Assembly (NCBI GenBank): GCA_002684755.1
Contig: NYVS01000158.1
Span: forward strand, 11,912 to 20,179
DNA: 8,268 bases
Source: Phycisphaerae bacterium
Lineage (GTDB): Bacteria > Planctomycetota > Phycisphaerae > Phycisphaerales > SM1A02
Direction of reading: 5' to 3'
This document shows, in pieces, positions 1 to 6,906 of this stretch. Position numbers and translations under genes: made by a program. Below the pieces are notes generated by a model, which made no database searches, was not told the DNA's origin, and was given only the letters and a program-made list of their open reading frames with translations. Position 1 is the stretch's first letter. Every line of letters starts with the position of its first letter.

Positions 1-1818
1 GAGATCCGTGCCTACACCATCTCCGGCGCCGCGGATCCATCGAGCGTTCCCGGCATCTACATCGTGGCCGGCGCCCACGCCCGGGAATGGATCAGTCCCG
101 CGACGATCTCGTATCTCGCGGACACGCTGGTGAACGGCCACGGGGCCGATGATCGCATCACCCCGCTGGTGGACGACCTCGCATGGCACATCGTCCCGTT
201 GGCGAATCCCGACGGCTACCAGTTCACCTGGGACTCGAACCGTCTCTGGCGGAAGACCCGCAAGGCGAACGGGGACGGCACCTTCGGCGTCGACTGGAAC
301 CGGAACTTCGCCGCGGGATGGGGCGGGCCGGGCTCGAGCGGGAACACGGGCAGCGACACCTATCGGGGCACCGGTCCGTTCAGCGAGCCGGAGACCCAGG
401 CGATTCGAGACGACGTGGCGGCCAATCCGAACACCTCGATCTTCTTCGATGTGCACTGTTACTCCCAGCTCGTGCTCTGGCCGTACGGATACGACTCCAC
501 CGAGCCGGAGGGGCCCGCCGGCGAGATTCATCGGAATCTCGGCGAGGGCATCGCCGAGGCGATCGAATCGATCAACGGCAGGATCTTCGCGCCGCAACCC
601 GCCCATGATCTGTATCTGGCGAGCGGCACCAGCCTCGACTGGGCGTGGGACGACGCCGGCGTCTACGCGTTCACCTACGAGCTCCGGGACACCGGCGAAT
701 TCGGATTCGTGCTTCCTCCCGACCAGATCATCCCGAGCGGCGACGAGATCCTCGAGTCGTTCCTGTACGTCGGCGAGGAACTCGTCGGCAGCAGCGCCCT
801 CGTCGAGTTTCCCGACGGATTCCCGACCGTGGTCGAGCCGGACACGAACACCGATCTGATCGTCTCGATCCTCTCCGTCTTCAACGAACTGGATCCGACC
901 TCCGCGATGGTGCGCACTCGCGTGGATGACGGCCCCCTCGTCACCGAGTCGATGTCGCTGGCGGGCATCGGTCGATATCTCGCCACGATTCCCGCCGCGA
1001 GCTGCGGCGCCGTGATCGAAGTGGAGTTCATGATCGAGACGACGAGCGGCAACACCATCGTCCTCCAGTCGGAGACCGGCCCGTGGACGATCGACGTCGC
1101 CGACGAGGAGATCTTCTTCGCCGACGACGCCGAGGCCGATCTGGGATGGACGCTCGGGCTTCCCGGAGACGATGCGACCACCGGGGTCTGGGTCCGGGTC
1201 GACCCGAACGGCACTGCGGCGCAGCCCGAAGACGATGCCAGCGACCCCGGCACGCGATGCTTCGTGACCGGACAGGGCTCGCTGGGTGGAGGCCTCGGCG
1301 AGAACGACGTCGACGGTGGATCCACTTCGCTCGTGACTCCTTCGATCGACACCACCGGGGCCGACATCGGCACCGTCGCGTTCGCCTACTGGTATCGCAA
1401 CGACGCCGGCGCGAGTCCGAATCAGGACTCGATGCCCGTCGAGATCTCCACCGACGAGGGTGCGAGTTGGACGACGATCGCGACGATCTCGGACAACGCG
1501 GCCGCGTGGAGGCTTCTCGAGATCGAGGTCGACCTGTCCGGATCGACCACGACGCTCGTTCGCTTCGTCGCGTCCGATCTCGGCGACGGATCCATCGTCG
1601 AGGCGGCGATCGACGACTTCAGTCTCACCACCCGGTCCTGCCCGAAGATCGACTGTCCCGGCGACCTGAACGGCGGCGGACAGGTCGACGGCGGTGACCT
1701 CGGACTCCTGCTGGCCGCCTGGGGCACTTCGGACCCCTCCGCGGACCTGAACGGCGATGGCACCGTCAACGGCGCCGATCTGGGCTTGCTCCTCGCTGCC
1801 TGGGGACCATGCCCCTGA
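1..1818 (+). CDS. Secreted M14 zinc carboxypeptidase with C-terminal dockerin-like domain (5' partial)
   Basis: The reading frame is open from base 1, so the start, leader and first part of the catalytic domain lie outside the window; 605 residues remain. By homology it removes C-terminal residues from peptides outside the cell. Counting codons from base 1, the carboxypeptidase A landmarks are all visible: the HAREW zinc motif (H26, E29), WRKTR substrate-binding arginines just before DWNRNF (N100, R101), third zinc ligand H152 in FFDVHCYSQL, and catalytic E227 in TYELRDTG. The peptidase domain ends near residue 255. Residues about 265-365 and 370-548 look like beta-sandwich regions, the second resembling a jelly-roll or MAM-like fold. 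Residues 552-605 hold two dockerin-type calcium loops (D555-D566 and D582-D593) bracketed by C552 and C604. The family call is firm; the middle domains are inferred from general character. Confidence 0.93.
   Translation, partial: EIRAYTISGAADPSSVPGIYIVAGAHAREWISPATISYLADTLVNGHGADDRITPLVDDLAWHIVPLANPDGYQFTWDSNRLWRKTRKANGDGTFGVDWNRNFAAGWGGPGSSGNTGSDTYRGTGPFSEPETQAIRDDVAANPNTSIFFDVHCYSQLVLWPYGYDSTEPEGPAGEIHRNLGEGIAEAIESINGRIFAPQPAHDLYLASGTSLDWAWDDAGVYAFTYELRDTGEFGFVLPPDQIIPSGDEILESFLYVGEELVGSSALVEFPDGFPTVVEPDTNTDLIVSILSVFNELDPTSAMVRTRVDDGPLVTESMSLAGIGRYLATIPAASCGAVIEVEFMIETTSGNTIVLQSETGPWTIDVADEEIFFADDAEADLGWTLGLPGDDATTGVWVRVDPNGTAAQPEDDASDPGTRCFVTGQGSLGGGLGENDVDGGSTSLVTPSIDTTGADIGTVAFAYWYRNDAGASPNQDSMPVEISTDEGASWTTIATISDNAAAWRLLEIEVDLSGSTTTLVRFVASDLGDGSIVEAAIDDFSLTTRSCPKIDCPGDLNGGGQVDGGDLGLLLAAWGTSDPSADLNGDGTVNGADLGLLLAAWGPCP
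1654..1815 (+). other. Dockerin-like duplicated calcium-loop tail of the peptidase
   Basis: This stretch encodes two near-repeats, each with a DxNxDGxxxxxD-type loop followed by a DLGLLLAAWG helix. The second loop (codons 582-593) is canonical. The first (codons 555-566) has glycine instead of aspartate at loop position 5. Cysteines at codons 552 and 604 flank the pair and could clamp it with a disulfide. Such tails are frequent at the end of secreted Phycisphaerae proteins. Whether they bind a cohesin-like partner or serve in sorting is not known from this sequence. Confidence 0.8.
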
Positions 1819-1876
1819 TCGGACCACCCCGAACCAGGGTCGCGAGGCGACACGGGACCGGAGAATCACCCGCTCA

Positions 1877-1899
1877 CCATCGGATCGCCGATCCGATGG
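1877..1899. terminator. Perfect hairpin in the peptidase/cytochrome intergenic gap
   Basis: The arms CCATCGGAT (1877-1885) and ATCCGATGG (1891-1899) are perfect inverted repeats around CGCCG; C1886 and G1890 can extend the stem to 10 bp. It lies about 60 nt after the peptidase stop and about 85 nt before the next start. No T-run follows on either strand, so it is not a textbook intrinsic terminator. It could instead be an operator for a dimeric regulator or an mRNA-end hairpin. Confidence 0.4.
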
Positions 1900-1964
1900 A
1901 GTGGCAGCACGAACGAATCGGACCCTCACTGCAATCGTCGACGGCTTCGATGCGTTCTCCCTCC

Positions 1965-1968
1965 GGAG
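1965..1968 (+). promoter_or_regulatory. Possible ribosome binding site that bears on the start of the PSCyt gene
   Basis: GGAG lies 16 nt before the ATG at 1985 but only 10 nt before an in-frame TTG at 1979. The spacing favours TTG, while the protein begins sensibly at either codon because only two residues differ. ATG is used in the annotation. Confidence 0.35.
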
Positions 1969-1984
1969 CAACATCGCCTTGACC

Positions 1985-4714
1985 ATGACCTTCCATCGCC
2001 GATCCGTCCGATATTCGGGCACGTTCATCCCCGGGCTGCTCGCCGCGGCCGCGATCACCGGTTCCCTGCTCGCCCAGGCACCGATGACGGCGAATGACGA
2101 TTCGATGATGATGGAAGGCGATCCGATGGCCATGGGCGGCGGCGAGGCGGCCCGGACCTTCGACCGGAAGGACCTCGACTTCTTCGAAGCGAAGATCCGC
2201 CCCCTGCTGCTCGGTCGATGCCTCAACTGCCACAGCGATCAAGGAAGTCGAGTTCGCGCGGGCCTCCGACTCGACACCCACACCCAACTGCTCGTCGGCG
2301 GCGACACCGGACCGGCGATCGTTCCCGGTGACCCCGATGCGAGCCTCCTGATCCAGGCGGTCCGCTACGACGATCCCGGACTCGAGATGCCCCCGCGCGG
2401 ACGGCTCACCAATGATGAGATCGCCCTGCTCGAGGAGTGGGTGCTCCGAGGCGCGCCGATGCCTTCGACACCCGTCCTGGACGTCGATCCCGGCAATGAA
2501 CACCGCTGGACCGAGGACGACATCGAAGCCGGCCGGGACCACTGGGCCTATCGGCCGGTGGAGCGGCCCGCGCTTCCGGAAGTCTCGGACCCGCACTGGC
2601 CGCTGAACGAAGTCGACCGATTCGTGCTCGCGGACCTCGATCGCCGCGGTCTCGTTCCAGTCGGACCCGCGACCGCGACGACCTGGCTCCGCCGCGTCAC
2701 CTTCGATCTCATCGGACTTCCGCCCTCCCCCGAGGAGATCGAGGCCTTCGAGGCCGATGAGTCTCCACTCGCGCGGCAACGGGTGGTCGACCGCCTGCTG
2801 GCATCCCCCGCATTCGGTGAACGCTGGGGTCGCCACTGGCTCGACGTCGCCCGCTACGCGGAATCGAGCGGCAAGGAGAACAACATCGCCTATCCCCATG
2901 CGTGGAGATATCGCGACTGGGTGATCGAGGCCTTCAACGAGGACGTCCCGTACGACCGCTTCATCACCCGCCAGCTCGCCGGTGATCTCCTCGACGCCGA
3001 GACCGAGGACGACGCCGCACGGAATCTCATCGCGACCGGTTACCTCGCGATCGGGACCAAGGGACACAACCAGCAGGGCGAGGCCCAGTTCCGGCTCGAC
3101 GTCATCGACGAACAGATCGATGCGATCACCCAGGGACTGCTCGCCACCACCGTCGCCTGCGCCCGGTGCCACGACCACAAGTTCGACCCGATTCCCCAGC
3201 GGGACTACTACGCGATGGCCGGCATCCTCGCATCCACCCAGACCCGCTTCGGCACGTTCGAAGGACCGGGAAATCGACACGGTGCCGCCCTGATCGAGCT
3301 GCCCGCCGGGGCGTCGCTCTCGGACGGGGCCTCCGTGCCGGCTGGATTCCGCTCGTTGATCACCGCCGCGCGGGATCGAGCCGCAGGCCGGATCGATGCC
3401 GCCGAAGCCATCCGCGTCGAACTCCGGGCCGCCGGCATCAGAAACCCACGGTCGGCGCGAGATCGATTGACCCCGGCCCAGCAACGAACGCTCCAGCAGG
3501 CCCGGAACGCCGAGGGACAGGTGAGGATCTCGGAGTCGTCACTCGCCCGCTTCGATCAGGCCGGACGCCCCACCATCGAGAACTTCGTCTGCATGGGCGT
3601 CGTCGAAGGCGAAGTCCGCGATGCCCCGTTCCTCGAGCGAGGCGAACTCGACGGTCGCGGGCCGACCGTGCCCCGAGGCTTCGTCCAGGTCATCGAATCG
3701 GATTGGACACCGTCGATCGATTCGAGCGAGAGCGGGCGACTCCAGCTCGCCGAGTGGATCGCGGACGAGCGAAATCCGCTCACCAGCCGGGTCTGGGCGA
3801 ACCGAATCTGGTCACACCTCTTCGGGCGCGGCGTGGTGGCCACACCCGACAACTTCGGCCTGAGCGGCGAACGGCCGACGAACGCCCCGCTTCTCGATCA
3901 TCTCGCCACCCGACTCGTCGACTTCGAGTGGTCCACCAAGGCGATGGTCCGGGAGATCGTCCTGTCCCGGACCTACGGCATGTCCTCCGAATGGAGCCGG
4001 GCCCAGGCTGAAACGGATCCCGACGAGATCTCACTGTGGCGAATGCCCAAGCGACGTCTCGAGGCGGAAGCGATCCGGGATGCGATGCTCGCCGCGGGCG
4101 GGATCCTCGAGTCGGACATCCCCGATGGATCCGCCGCAGGCGGTCTCGAAGGGCAGCTTCAGGCCCGCATCCTCGACCGCATCATCACCCAGTCCGGTGC
4201 GTCCTTCGCGAACCATCGAAGCGTGTACCTGCCGGTCGTTCGCGGGCATCTCCCGGAGTCACTCGCGGTCTTCGACTTCCCGGAGCCCAACTTCGTCACC
4301 GGCACCCGCGACCGGACCAACGTCGCGACCCAGGCCCTGTTCCTGATGAACAGCGACGAAGTGACGCGACTCGCCGACGCGACCGCACGCCGCGTGCTCG
4401 CGGAAGCCGGCCGGACCTCGGATCGGATCGGACTCGCGTTCCGGATCTGTTTCGGCCGGACCCCCACCACGAACGAGTTCATCGCGTGCCGGGACTTTCT
4501 TCGCGAATACCGAAACGCCCGCGAGGACGACGACCGACAACGCGTCGCGTCCAGCACACCCGCGGAACGCCGCGCCGAGGCGAGGCGGAGTCGAAACCAG
4601 AGCCGGGCACGCGGCGATCGAGCGACGCCGAACCGGACCGATGGCGAATTCGCCGCGTATTCGGCGATGTGCCAGACCCTCTTCCAGTCGGCCGAATTCC
4701 GCACCATCGATTGA
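1985..4714 (+). CDS. Exported PSCyt1-PSCyt2-PSD1 (DUF1549/DUF1553) cytochrome-like protein
   Basis: This 909-residue protein belongs to the large planctomycete family that combines a cytochrome c-like domain with DUF1549 and DUF1553. A Sec-type leader fits residues 1-32 (basic start, hydrophobic run 15-30, cleavage near AQA). Residues about 60-155 are PSCyt1, with haem-attachment motif CLNCH (C79, C82, H83) and a possible axial methionine M135 in EMPPRGRL. Residues about 205-415 are PSCyt2, ending in CARCHDHKFDPI (C392, C395, H396), a second CxxCH conserved in the family. Residues about 582-900 are PSD1. No PA14 or laminin-G-type insert is present. A methionine-rich stretch (34-50) precedes PSCyt1, and an arginine-rich insert (about 843-885) interrupts the end of PSD1. 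The DUF1501 gene follows after 39 bp, so the two are very likely co-transcribed. Biochemical function is unestablished; redox work on an extracellular substrate is the usual proposal. A longer frame from ATG 1757 would overlap the peptidase and lacks a leader at its N-terminus. Confidence 0.92.
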   Translation: MTFHRRSVRYSGTFIPGLLAAAAITGSLLAQAPMTANDDSMMMEGDPMAMGGGEAARTFDRKDLDFFEAKIRPLLLGRCLNCHSDQGSRVRAGLRLDTHTQLLVGGDTGPAIVPGDPDASLLIQAVRYDDPGLEMPPRGRLTNDEIALLEEWVLRGAPMPSTPVLDVDPGNEHRWTEDDIEAGRDHWAYRPVERPALPEVSDPHWPLNEVDRFVLADLDRRGLVPVGPATATTWLRRVTFDLIGLPPSPEEIEAFEADESPLARQRVVDRLLASPAFGERWGRHWLDVARYAESSGKENNIAYPHAWRYRDWVIEAFNEDVPYDRFITRQLAGDLLDAETEDDAARNLIATGYLAIGTKGHNQQGEAQFRLDVIDEQIDAITQGLLATTVACARCHDHKFDPIPQRDYYAMAGILASTQTRFGTFEGPGNRHGAALIELPAGASLSDGASVPAGFRSLITAARDRAAGRIDAAEAIRVELRAAGIRNPRSARDRLTPAQQRTLQQARNAEGQVRISESSLARFDQAGRPTIENFVCMGVVEGEVRDAPFLERGELDGRGPTVPRGFVQVIESDWTPSIDSSESGRLQLAEWIADERNPLTSRVWANRIWSHLFGRGVVATPDNFGLSGERPTNAPLLDHLATRLVDFEWSTKAMVREIVLSRTYGMSSEWSRAQAETDPDEISLWRMPKRRLEAEAIRDAMLAAGGILESDIPDGSAAGGLEGQLQARILDRIITQSGASFANHRSVYLPVVRGHLPESLAVFDFPEPNFVTGTRDRTNVATQALFLMNSDEVTRLADATARRVLAEAGRTSDRIGLAFRICFGRTPTTNEFIACRDFLREYRNAREDDDRQRVASSTPAERRAEARRSRNQSRARGDRATPNRTDGEFAAYSAMCQTLFQSAEFRTID

Positions 4715-4742
4715 TCGAGCCCATCCGAACGACGATCCCGGC

Positions 4743-4748
4743 AAGGAG
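4743..4748 (+). promoter_or_regulatory. Strong ribosome binding site of the DUF1501 gene
   Basis: AAGGAG sits 5 nt before the ATG at 4754. It fixes that start and is the best Shine-Dalgarno sequence in the window. It suggests the second gene of the operon is translated independently and well. Confidence 0.8.
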
Positions 4749-4753
4749 TCTCC

Positions 4754-6142
4754 ATGGATCTCTGCAACAACCGAATCACACCGCTCGCCTCCCGCCGGGA
4801 GACGCTCCAGTCGCTCGCCTACGGGTTCGGATGGCTCGCGTTCTCGGGACTTCTCGGCGACCGGGCCGGTGCCGGGGTCCTCGGTGACGACACGCTCGCA
4901 CCGAAACGCCCGCACCATGCGGCACGTGCGAAGCGCGTCATCTTCCTCTACATGTCGGGCGCTCCCTCCCACCTCGACACCTTCGACCACAAGCCGGACC
5001 TGACGGCCCGGAACGGCGATACCTATCGAGGCAACGCGAAGCTGCTGGGGAGCCCCTGGAAGTTCGAACGTCACGGTGAGAGCGGCCTTCCGATCAGCGA
5101 GCTCTTTCCCGGCGTCGCCCGACACGCGGACGACCTCTGCCTGCTTCACGGCATGCAGGCGGGCATTCCAGCGCACGCGCAGGCCCAGATGCAGCTGCAC
5201 ACGGGATCCTTCCAGTTCGTGCGCCCCTCGATGGGCGCGTGGTCCCTGTACGGGCTCGGCACGGTGAACGAGAATCTTCCCGGCTTCATCACCGTGAACC
5301 CCGGGTCGTCCGCCAACCAGTACGGCAACGCGTTCCTGCCTGCGTCGTATCAGGGGACACCGGTCCGGGTCTCGAGCCGACGAGGCCAGGGAACGGACGC
5401 TCCGATCGAACATCTCGAGAGCGAACGGAACGGCGCGGCGGTCCAGCAGGAACAGCTCGGACTCCTTCGCCGACTCGAACGCGAACGGAGCCGCCGCGGC
5501 AAGGGCGACCCCGCGGTGGAGACGGTGCTCAAGCAGTATGAACTCGCCTTCCGCATGCAGACCGAGGTTCCGGACGTGGTCGACCTCGGGGCGGAAGACC
5601 GCCGGACGCTCGAGATGTACGGCATCGGCGAGGAGGGAACGGACGAATTCGGACGCCAATGCCTGCTCGCCCGTCGCTTCGCCGAGGAGGGCGTTCGATT
5701 CATCGAGATCCAGGCGGGTGGCTGGGACACCCACCGCAACATGCGGACCGCGTTGGCGGCGCGATGCAATGCGGTCGACAAGCCGATCGCAGGACTCCTC
5801 GCGGATCTCAAGCGACGAAACATGCTCGACGAAACCCTCGTGGTGTGGGGCGGCGAGTTCGGTCGCACACCGTATGCACAGGGTGCCGACGGCCGCGATC
5901 ACAATGCGAAGGGATTCACGATGTGGATGGCCGGTGGCGGCGTGAAGGGCGGCTTCCAGTACGGATCGACCGATGAGATCGGTCGCGAAGCGGTCGACGG
6001 CGTCATGGACACGCACGACTGGCACGCCACGTTGCTGCATGCGATCGGGCTCGACCACGAACGCCTGACATTCAATCACGCCGGCCGCGATTTCCGACTG
6101 ACCGATGTCCACGGCAAGGTGCACGAAGCGATCTTCGCCTGA
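4754..6142 (+). CDS. DUF1501 family exported protein (alkaline phosphatase/sulfatase-like fold)
   Basis: This 462-residue protein is a full-length DUF1501 member, a family placed in the alkaline phosphatase superfamily and found next to PSCyt/PSD1 genes in planctomycetes. The N-terminus carries a Tat-like leader: SRRETLQ at residues 13-19, then a hydrophobic run to about residue 34 and an AGA site. Family landmarks are in order: YMSGAPSHLDTFD (H73, D75, D78), VVWGGEFGRTP (E368), GRDHN (H383) and THDWHATLLHAIG (H421, D422, H424). These acidic and histidine residues are plausible metal ligands by analogy with the superfamily. It ends with DVHGKVHEAIFA, as family members usually do. It probably acts in the periplasm or at the cell surface together with the cytochrome-like protein encoded just upstream. 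Its substrate is unknown. Its stop lies only 12 bp from the stop of the convergent SMR gene. Confidence 0.93.
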   Translation: MDLCNNRITPLASRRETLQSLAYGFGWLAFSGLLGDRAGAGVLGDDTLAPKRPHHAARAKRVIFLYMSGAPSHLDTFDHKPDLTARNGDTYRGNAKLLGSPWKFERHGESGLPISELFPGVARHADDLCLLHGMQAGIPAHAQAQMQLHTGSFQFVRPSMGAWSLYGLGTVNENLPGFITVNPGSSANQYGNAFLPASYQGTPVRVSSRRGQGTDAPIEHLESERNGAAVQQEQLGLLRRLERERSRRGKGDPAVETVLKQYELAFRMQTEVPDVVDLGAEDRRTLEMYGIGEEGTDEFGRQCLLARRFAEEGVRFIEIQAGGWDTHRNMRTALAARCNAVDKPIAGLLADLKRRNMLDETLVVWGGEFGRTPYAQGADGRDHNAKGFTMWMAGGGVKGGFQYGSTDEIGREAVDGVMDTHDWHATLLHAIGLDHERLTFNHAGRDFRLTDVHGKVHEAIFA

Positions 6143-6154
6143 GTCGACGGACGA

Positions 6155-6526
6155 TCAACGCGGAATCGGAGTCACCTCGATGGGCGGGCCGGCGTTCTGT
6201 CCGGATGGCACGGGATCCGTGACCCGAAGCACCGCCACGCCGGCCACGATCGCGACGAGGCAGACGACCCGACGCCTCGCTCGGGATTCACCGAGCCTGA
6301 CCATTCCGTACATCGCCGTTCCCACCGCGCCGATGCCGGTCCAGGCCGCGTACGCGGTGCCGATGGGAATTCGATTCGCCGCGACCGACAGCAGAAACAT
6401 GCTTGCGGACATTCCAACCACGAAGGCGGCGGTCCATCTCCGATCGCGAAAGCCATCGCTCGACTTGAGCGCGACCGCGCCGAGACATTCGAAACACCCG
6501 GCGATGCACAGGACGATCCAGCTCAT
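6155..6526 (-). CDS. SMR-family transporter subunit, YkkD-like
   Basis: This 123-residue protein has the four membrane segments of the small multidrug resistance family (about 2-21, 32-50, 55-76, 87-102). The coupling glutamate is E13 in AGCFECLG, and the segment-3 signature GTAYAAWTGIG is at 56-66, as in SugE/Gdx and YkkD. Three residues after the glutamate there is G16, as in YkkD, rather than the tryptophan of YkkC and SugE; K21 of the LK motif is kept. Positive charges cluster in loops 1 and 3 (K21, R27, R29, R30, R82, R84-R86), predicting N- and C-termini outside. A proline-rich tail of about 20 residues follows segment 4. Its ATG overlaps the stop of the preceding SMR gene by 4 nt (ATGA), and GAGG lies 7 nt upstream. 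The likely job is proton-coupled export of guanidinium or other cations as a heterodimer with its partner; substrate is inferred. Confidence 0.88.
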   Translation of the reverse strand: MSWIVLCIAGCFECLGAVALKSSDGFRDRRWTAAFVVGMSASMFLLSVAANRIPIGTAYAAWTGIGAVGTAMYGMVRLGESRARRRVVCLVAIVAGVAVLRVTDPVPSGQNAGPPIEVTPIPR

Positions 6527-6906
6527 GGACGAACCTCGTTCGTGGAGGCCGTATCGCCTGCGAATCGAAGCCCGATCACCCCGAGGATGACCAGCATGAT
6601 TCCGAGGATCCGCCCCGGTGAGACGAGGTCACCATGCCAGAGCATGCCGATGATCGCGGTACCGGTCGCGCCGAGCCCCGTCCACACCGCGTAGGCGCTT
6701 CCGATGGGAAGGACGCGGACGGCGCGGGCCAGCGGAATGAATGAGGCTACCATGGCCGCCACCACGATCACGGTCGGGCCCGGCCGGGTGAAACCCTCGG
6801 TCGCCGGCAGCCCCGAGGCCCAGGCCATCTCGAAACAGGCCGAGACGAGTACGAGAACCCACGCGGTCCGCGTGTCCCGCGTGCGCCCCGCGATGCCTTC
6901 ATCCAT
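6523..6906 (-). CDS. SMR-family transporter subunit, YkkC-like
   Basis: This 127-residue protein is the second SMR subunit, with membrane segments near 15-35, 44-60, 67-89 and 99-117. The coupling glutamate is E26 in ACFEMAW, with W29 three residues later as in YkkC and SugE/Gdx. The signature GSAYAVWTGLG is at 69-79. The usual lysine of the LK motif is replaced by P34. About 14 extra polar residues precede segment 1, and no alternative in-frame start is evident before the segment. Positive charges lie in the N-terminus, loop 2 and C-terminus (R8, R10, R13, R61, R64, R114, R126), predicting N- and C-termini inside, opposite to its partner. The ATG overlaps the last 8 nt of the NHL gene, so translation is probably coupled to it. 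The gene order matches ykkC-ykkD. Substrate specificity cannot be read from the sequence. Confidence 0.88.
   Translation of the reverse strand: MDEGIAGRTRDTRTAWVLVLVSACFEMAWASGLPATEGFTRPGPTVIVVAAMVASFIPLARAVRVLPIGSAYAVWTGLGATGTAIIGMLWHGDLVSPGRILGIMLVILGVIGLRFAGDTASTNEVRP
6534..6537 (-). promoter_or_regulatory. Ribosome binding site of the YkkD-like gene
   Basis: On the minus strand GAGG lies 7 nt before the ATG at 6526, inside the end of the YkkC-like gene. Together with the ATGA overlap it supports this start and coupled translation of the two subunits. Confidence 0.6.

Noticed and set aside
64..66. GTG at 64 as the start of the peptidase
   Set aside because: The frame is open and matches the carboxypeptidase fold back to base 1 (the strand just before HAREW), so the true start lies left of the window.
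1757..1984. Longer N-terminus for the cytochrome-like protein from ATG 1757
   Set aside because: It would overlap the dockerin coding region, has low-complexity Arg/Ser/Thr content unlike a domain, and would bury the signal peptide that begins at 1985.
1874..3484. 536-codon open frame on the minus strand opposite the cytochrome-like gene
   Set aside because: It lies antisense to a gene with clear conserved motifs and its translation shows no recognisable domain; high GC readily produces such open frames.
4259..6124. 621-codon open frame on the minus strand opposite the DUF1501 gene
   Set aside because: It spans two well-supported plus-strand genes and their gap, with no family resemblance; a GC-driven shadow.
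6124..6137. Small hairpin CGAAG-CGAT-CTTCG at the end of the DUF1501 gene as a terminator
   Set aside because: The stem is only 5 bp, lies inside the coding sequence and has no T-run after it; likely chance in GC-rich sequence.
6208..6224. Short inverted repeat CACGG-GAT-CCGTG inside the YkkD-like gene
   Set aside because: A 5-bp stem within coding sequence with no T-run; not distinguishable from background.
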